DNA from: Acanthosoma haemorrhoidale
Taxonomy: Eukaryota; Arthropoda; Insecta; Hemiptera; Acanthosomatidae
Direction of reading: 5' to 3'
DNA: 64,000 nucleotides
Assembly: GCA_930367205.1 (NCBI GenBank)
Contig: OV884015.1
Span: forward strand, 78,755,341 to 78,819,340
A program made the translations under genes and the position numbers. Under the pieces are notes generated by a model. It saw only the letters and a list, made by a program, of their open reading frames with translations. It was not told the origin of the DNA and ran no database searches. This document shows positions 60,960 through 64,000 of this stretch, in pieces. Each line of letters begins with the position of its first letter. Within the stretch, counting starts at the first letter, position 1.

Positions 60960-61900
60960 TGTTAAGTGCAGCAAAGAGTAAAAAAACTTGACGTGGTGGA
61001 TACATATTATTAAAGAAAAAATTTTCATAAATGTTAGATAACTGAAAAAGTGTAGCGAATCGATATAATCTACACCCTACAAGACTTTATGGCCATTCAC
61101 CATTTAGACTAATGGTTTGGCACAAATAGGAGCAAAAATGTAAATATTGATTGGTTACAGGATGTTAATTTACTAAATAAATTAAAGCATACTCTTTATT
61201 CAACACGGAGGTTGTGCCGTTGACACAAATAACTCAAGAGTGCATAGTACTTGTAGCTTAAAAACATTGTGGTTAAAAAGTTAAATCAAAAGTTGTGGTC
61301 AAACATAGTTAAAAAGGAAACATTGTGTATATTAGGCTCAGACATTGTAATTTATTTTGCAAAATAAAGAGGGTTTAATAGGATAAAGCAAGGTGCGTTC
61401 ACCGGTGCAACATTCCCATTGCACTGGAATACTTACCTCACGGGCTTGTGGGGAAACCCCCTGTGAGAAGTCGTCCTTAGGAAGAGGCAAAGAGGAGGGA
61501 GGGATTTACCGGGACACATTTTCAAGTATTTCTTTCCAGACCAAAGGCAAAGTAAATTTGTTAACATTTTTATTTGTATTTCCATTGAAAAGTAATAAAG
61601 GAAAAAAGTATGATGAACCTGTCTTGTTTCAGATTACTTGTCTCTCGCTGAAAGACATCTTGTATTATTGCAAACTATGGATATGAGAGACCTTATAAGA
61701 CCTCATGACAGTCCAAAATACATCAAAGTGGATTCATTTAGGAAGTGTACCCGTGTTTATGTCTATTTGTATTTTAAATAAACTATATAGATTTTCAAAT
61801 TATTGGAAGATTACTGGCTTCAAGACTACAAGGGATGTAAGATTTTATCATATCTATTAATTGCATCGATTTTTAGTAATACAAAATTTTTACTTTTTTA
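60960..61900. other. AT-rich stretch without a gene
   Basis: The 97-codon ORF at 61393-61686 is not recognisable. No repeat identified. Confidence 0.3.
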
Positions 61901-61901
61901 G

Positions 61902-62258
61902 GATAGTTCTTTGAAGCAGCTTCTGTGGTAAAATGTCTGTGCATGTCTCACTGGCTGATACTGCAGCCAGACCGATTCATCAGCTTCCAGACAGCGGGAA
62001 GAACGAACATTAACCCGGTTCTCCTAGCTCCTATATGAAAATCAATTACGCTAATTTCACCTGAGGCCTCGGCGGGATGAGGATCCAGCCCCGCACAGCT
62101 TAATGGGAGAGTGTGTCTCGGTTTAATCGCCGTAATCTGTGGATCGTGGCCTGTATCGAAGCCGAACCGCACAAATTGCAGTGTCAATATAATGAGGCCA
62201 GCCCTGGATCCTCCGTGAGAGACAACGCACGAAGAGGATTGCACAAGGCTTAAGACCG
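61902..62258 (+). other. Exon-like GC-rich island, noncoding on +
   Basis: The 357-base GC-rich island is preceded by a strong acceptor-like site (tttttactttttttag type, AG at 61900-61901) and followed by a perfect donor, GTGAGT, at 62259. All three plus frames contain stops, so if spliced it would be a 5' UTR or long noncoding RNA exon. The minus strand has a 98-codon ORF (61948-62244) with no recognised domain. Prediction from composition and splice signals only. Confidence 0.3.
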
Positions 62259-62267
62259 GTGAGTGAA

Positions 62268-62345
62268 AATTATAGCCCAGGGGTTAGGGCCTCCGGACTG
62301 GCCATAGTGAGGACGGTAGTTTCCAACGCTCCACTATAATGGGAC
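62268..62345 (+). repeat. tRNA-derived SINE-like head
   Basis: tagcccaggggttagggcctcc resembles a tRNA D arm/A box. About 35 bases on, ggtagtttccaacgctcc stands where a B box is expected. The following GC-richer body ends in a ttattattgttatta tail near 62400-62417. Likely a decayed SINE. Confidence 0.45.
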
Positions 62346-62419
62346 ACGTAAGCCGCATTTTCCGCCTGCCCTCTTATCACGTGATCCCCGGCTAAACCCT
62401 TATTATTGTTATTAGGGGC

Positions 62420-63370
62420 TAACTTTAAACTTAGCTGTGGCAGGGCGAAGGGTAGCTCACCTTCATAACTCTTTTTTTATTTGAACAAAACAACCATTTT
62501 CAGCTACCTTATTGAAGTTTGTCCAAGGAACTAGCTTGTAGATTCTCAAGTCAACAGCTGTATTTTAGGTTGTGAATCTATCCTTCAATAGAAAGTATGT
62601 TTAGTCCTTCCTTACCTAATGTACCTTCCTTACCACTTCATATTTTGAGTGGATGGAAATGTGTGATAGATTTTGAAATTTAAACATTAGTGATATTTAA
62701 TGTACTAATTATAACCACCACCAGCCTGGGTCCTCTCGTCCTGGTACGCCTCGGTGGACTTTCCTAATGAGTATCAATACACCAAACAACAGCGTTGACC
62801 AGGCGCTTTTACGTCGAAGTAAACCCGACCAACCAACCTGTGATAGATTTTATCAAACGTTTTAGTGGAAAGTGCGACCAATACCCGAAAGTTGAGAGTT
62901 ACATATTAGTTACAAAAGTTGTTGCATATCAACAAATTGTTGAATTTAAAATAACATGTTAAAGCATTATTTGAATTTTTTGTTTATATACAAGAAGTCA
63001 GCTAAGGGTATTTGGTGCTGATTTCATTAGAATTTGATGCCCTAAATTCAAATATGACATTGTTTTTTGCCTAGGAGCTCAAATTTCTAAGATGACCGAA
63101 ATGTTACAACATTTTAGTGAAATATACGTTATACTGTTTTAAGTTATATCCATGGATAAAATAAACACGTAATTTTGATTATTATATTATACAAATATTA
63201 CTATATACAAAGATAGAGGTAAAAGCCAACGATGAAACCAACTAGTCACTCTTTTGAAGCTTCTTTTCCGTGACATTCTTGAATGCATTTTGGAACAGTC
63301 CCTTTTTAAACTCCTACCTAGTCGGTGGGCAGCCTAATTCGCTTTGATCTGAATCCATAAGATCTTTAGA
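62420..63370. other. AT-rich stretch without a gene
   Basis: No ORF, exon or identified repeat. Confidence 0.4.
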
Positions 63371-64000
63371 AGGTGTGTGCCTCGACAAAGCACTATGTTC
63401 AGGAGAAGAGGTACAGGGTAGGTTTATAGGTAGTTTAGGTGGTCTTGGAATGACCACGAATTCACACTCGGTATCTAAGGGTAGGCGAAAACCGTCCGGA
63501 TCCCAAAGGCGAGTGTGAACCAGAGAGAGGCATTGCCGCGGGAGACACTGCTAGGTAAATTTGCAGGGCCACGGCAACCGTCGTCCGCCAGGGAGAGGTG
63601 TCTCCGAGGTCTCTTTTAGCGAGACGAAGGCAGAGATTCCCACTTGGAAGGAAGGTGTGAGGTCTGACAACGCCGGACTAAAACATAGCGAGGTTAGGAG
63701 AGAGAGATGCAGAGGTAGTTGAATGAGAAGACCATGGTTTCAGTAGAGAGAGGGAGAGGAGAGAGTAGTGTTCCAACTGACGGTCCGGTTCGTTATGGCA
63801 ATCCGGTCTACTGCCACTCCATATATAGCCAGTCCACCCTGGTGAGGATGGTCCCCCCACCTCCCAGAAAAAGTAGGGATGGGCCCCACCTCACTGGCTC
63901 CTCCCCCTACTCTCACTGACGTCATAATCTTTATTAAACATATGGAAACAGTGATAGATATGATCTGAGTAACTTATAATTATTTGTAATTAAGAGGTGG
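63371..64000 (-). mobile_element. Type A LTR, truncated, running off the right edge
   Basis: The minus strand follows the solo LTR at 8754-9534 from its ninth base (the window ends at the complement of ccacctcttaatt) to the gaacatagtgc.ttgtcg.ggcac region. There the match stops at about 63371 and the last 125 bases of the LTR are missing. It keeps TGACGTCA (63917-63924) and a TATATA-type block. The outer LTR end should fall about 8 bases beyond the window. Whether an internal retroelement region lies beyond cannot be seen. ORFs at 63678-63925 are frames within it. Confidence 0.85.
63917..63924. promoter_or_regulatory. CRE/ATF-type palindrome in the LTR
   Basis: TGACGTCA, at the position equivalent to 8849-8856 in the other type A LTR. 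Confidence 0.5.

Overview
This is eukaryotic DNA, almost certainly from an insect. It is AT-rich and gene-poor, has GT..AG introns and AATAAA signals, and is full of transposon debris. It carries a Beaten-path (Beat) family immunoglobulin gene, a family I know only from arthropods. I cannot name the species; a hemipteroid insect is a guess. Most open reading frames here are chance frames under 110 codons, and only three host genes can be supported.

Host genes. (1) MED7, Mediator subunit 7, on + at 27800-29787: three exons, complete, 220 aa, with a CpG-containing NRF1-like palindrome upstream and AATAAA at 30301. (2) The 3' part of a beat-type gene on +: five exons from 33285 to 44483 encode the end of Ig domain 1, all of Ig domain 2 and a hydrophobic, GPI-signal-like tail. 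The exons for the signal peptide and first half of Ig1 were not found between MED7 and 33285 or further upstream. They probably lie before the window, which would place MED7 inside a large beat intron. (3) A small ISG12/IFI6-IFI27-like gene on - at 38657-38875, inside the 5.9 kb beat intron between exons ending at 36119 and starting at 42037, with its own acceptor-like site and poly(A) signal.

Mobile elements. The most coherent group is an LTR family represented only by solo LTRs. Type A lies at 8754-9534, 63371-64000 and (old, interrupted) 37100-37757. Type B lies at 16703-17527 and 52453-53377. A mosaic copy with a B-like start and an A-like body lies at 49697-50165. Two copies have perfect 5-bp target duplications (AGGGC, ATATA) and two have 4/5 matches. 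Other elements are a pogo/Tigger-like TIR element (15847-16430), a dead mariner (58690-59260), Jockey-like and Penelope-like reverse transcriptase remnants in beat introns, tRNA-derived SINE-like heads, and at 46.7-48.4 kb a Jockey-like tail carrying a 3' fragment of a restriction-like-endonuclease LINE, followed by an inverted copy of that fragment. A nested perfect palindrome lies at 60122-60375.

Layout: 1-27.6 kb is intergenic or intronic DNA with repeats and two solo LTRs; 27.6-30.3 kb is MED7; 33.3-45.1 kb is the beat 3' half with the antisense ISG12-like gene and retroelement remnants in its introns; 45.1-64 kb is transposon-dense with no recognisable host gene, apart from one exon-like GC-rich island at 61902-62258. 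The three host genes have no evident functional link (transcription, axon guidance, innate-immunity-like); their proximity looks like nesting.
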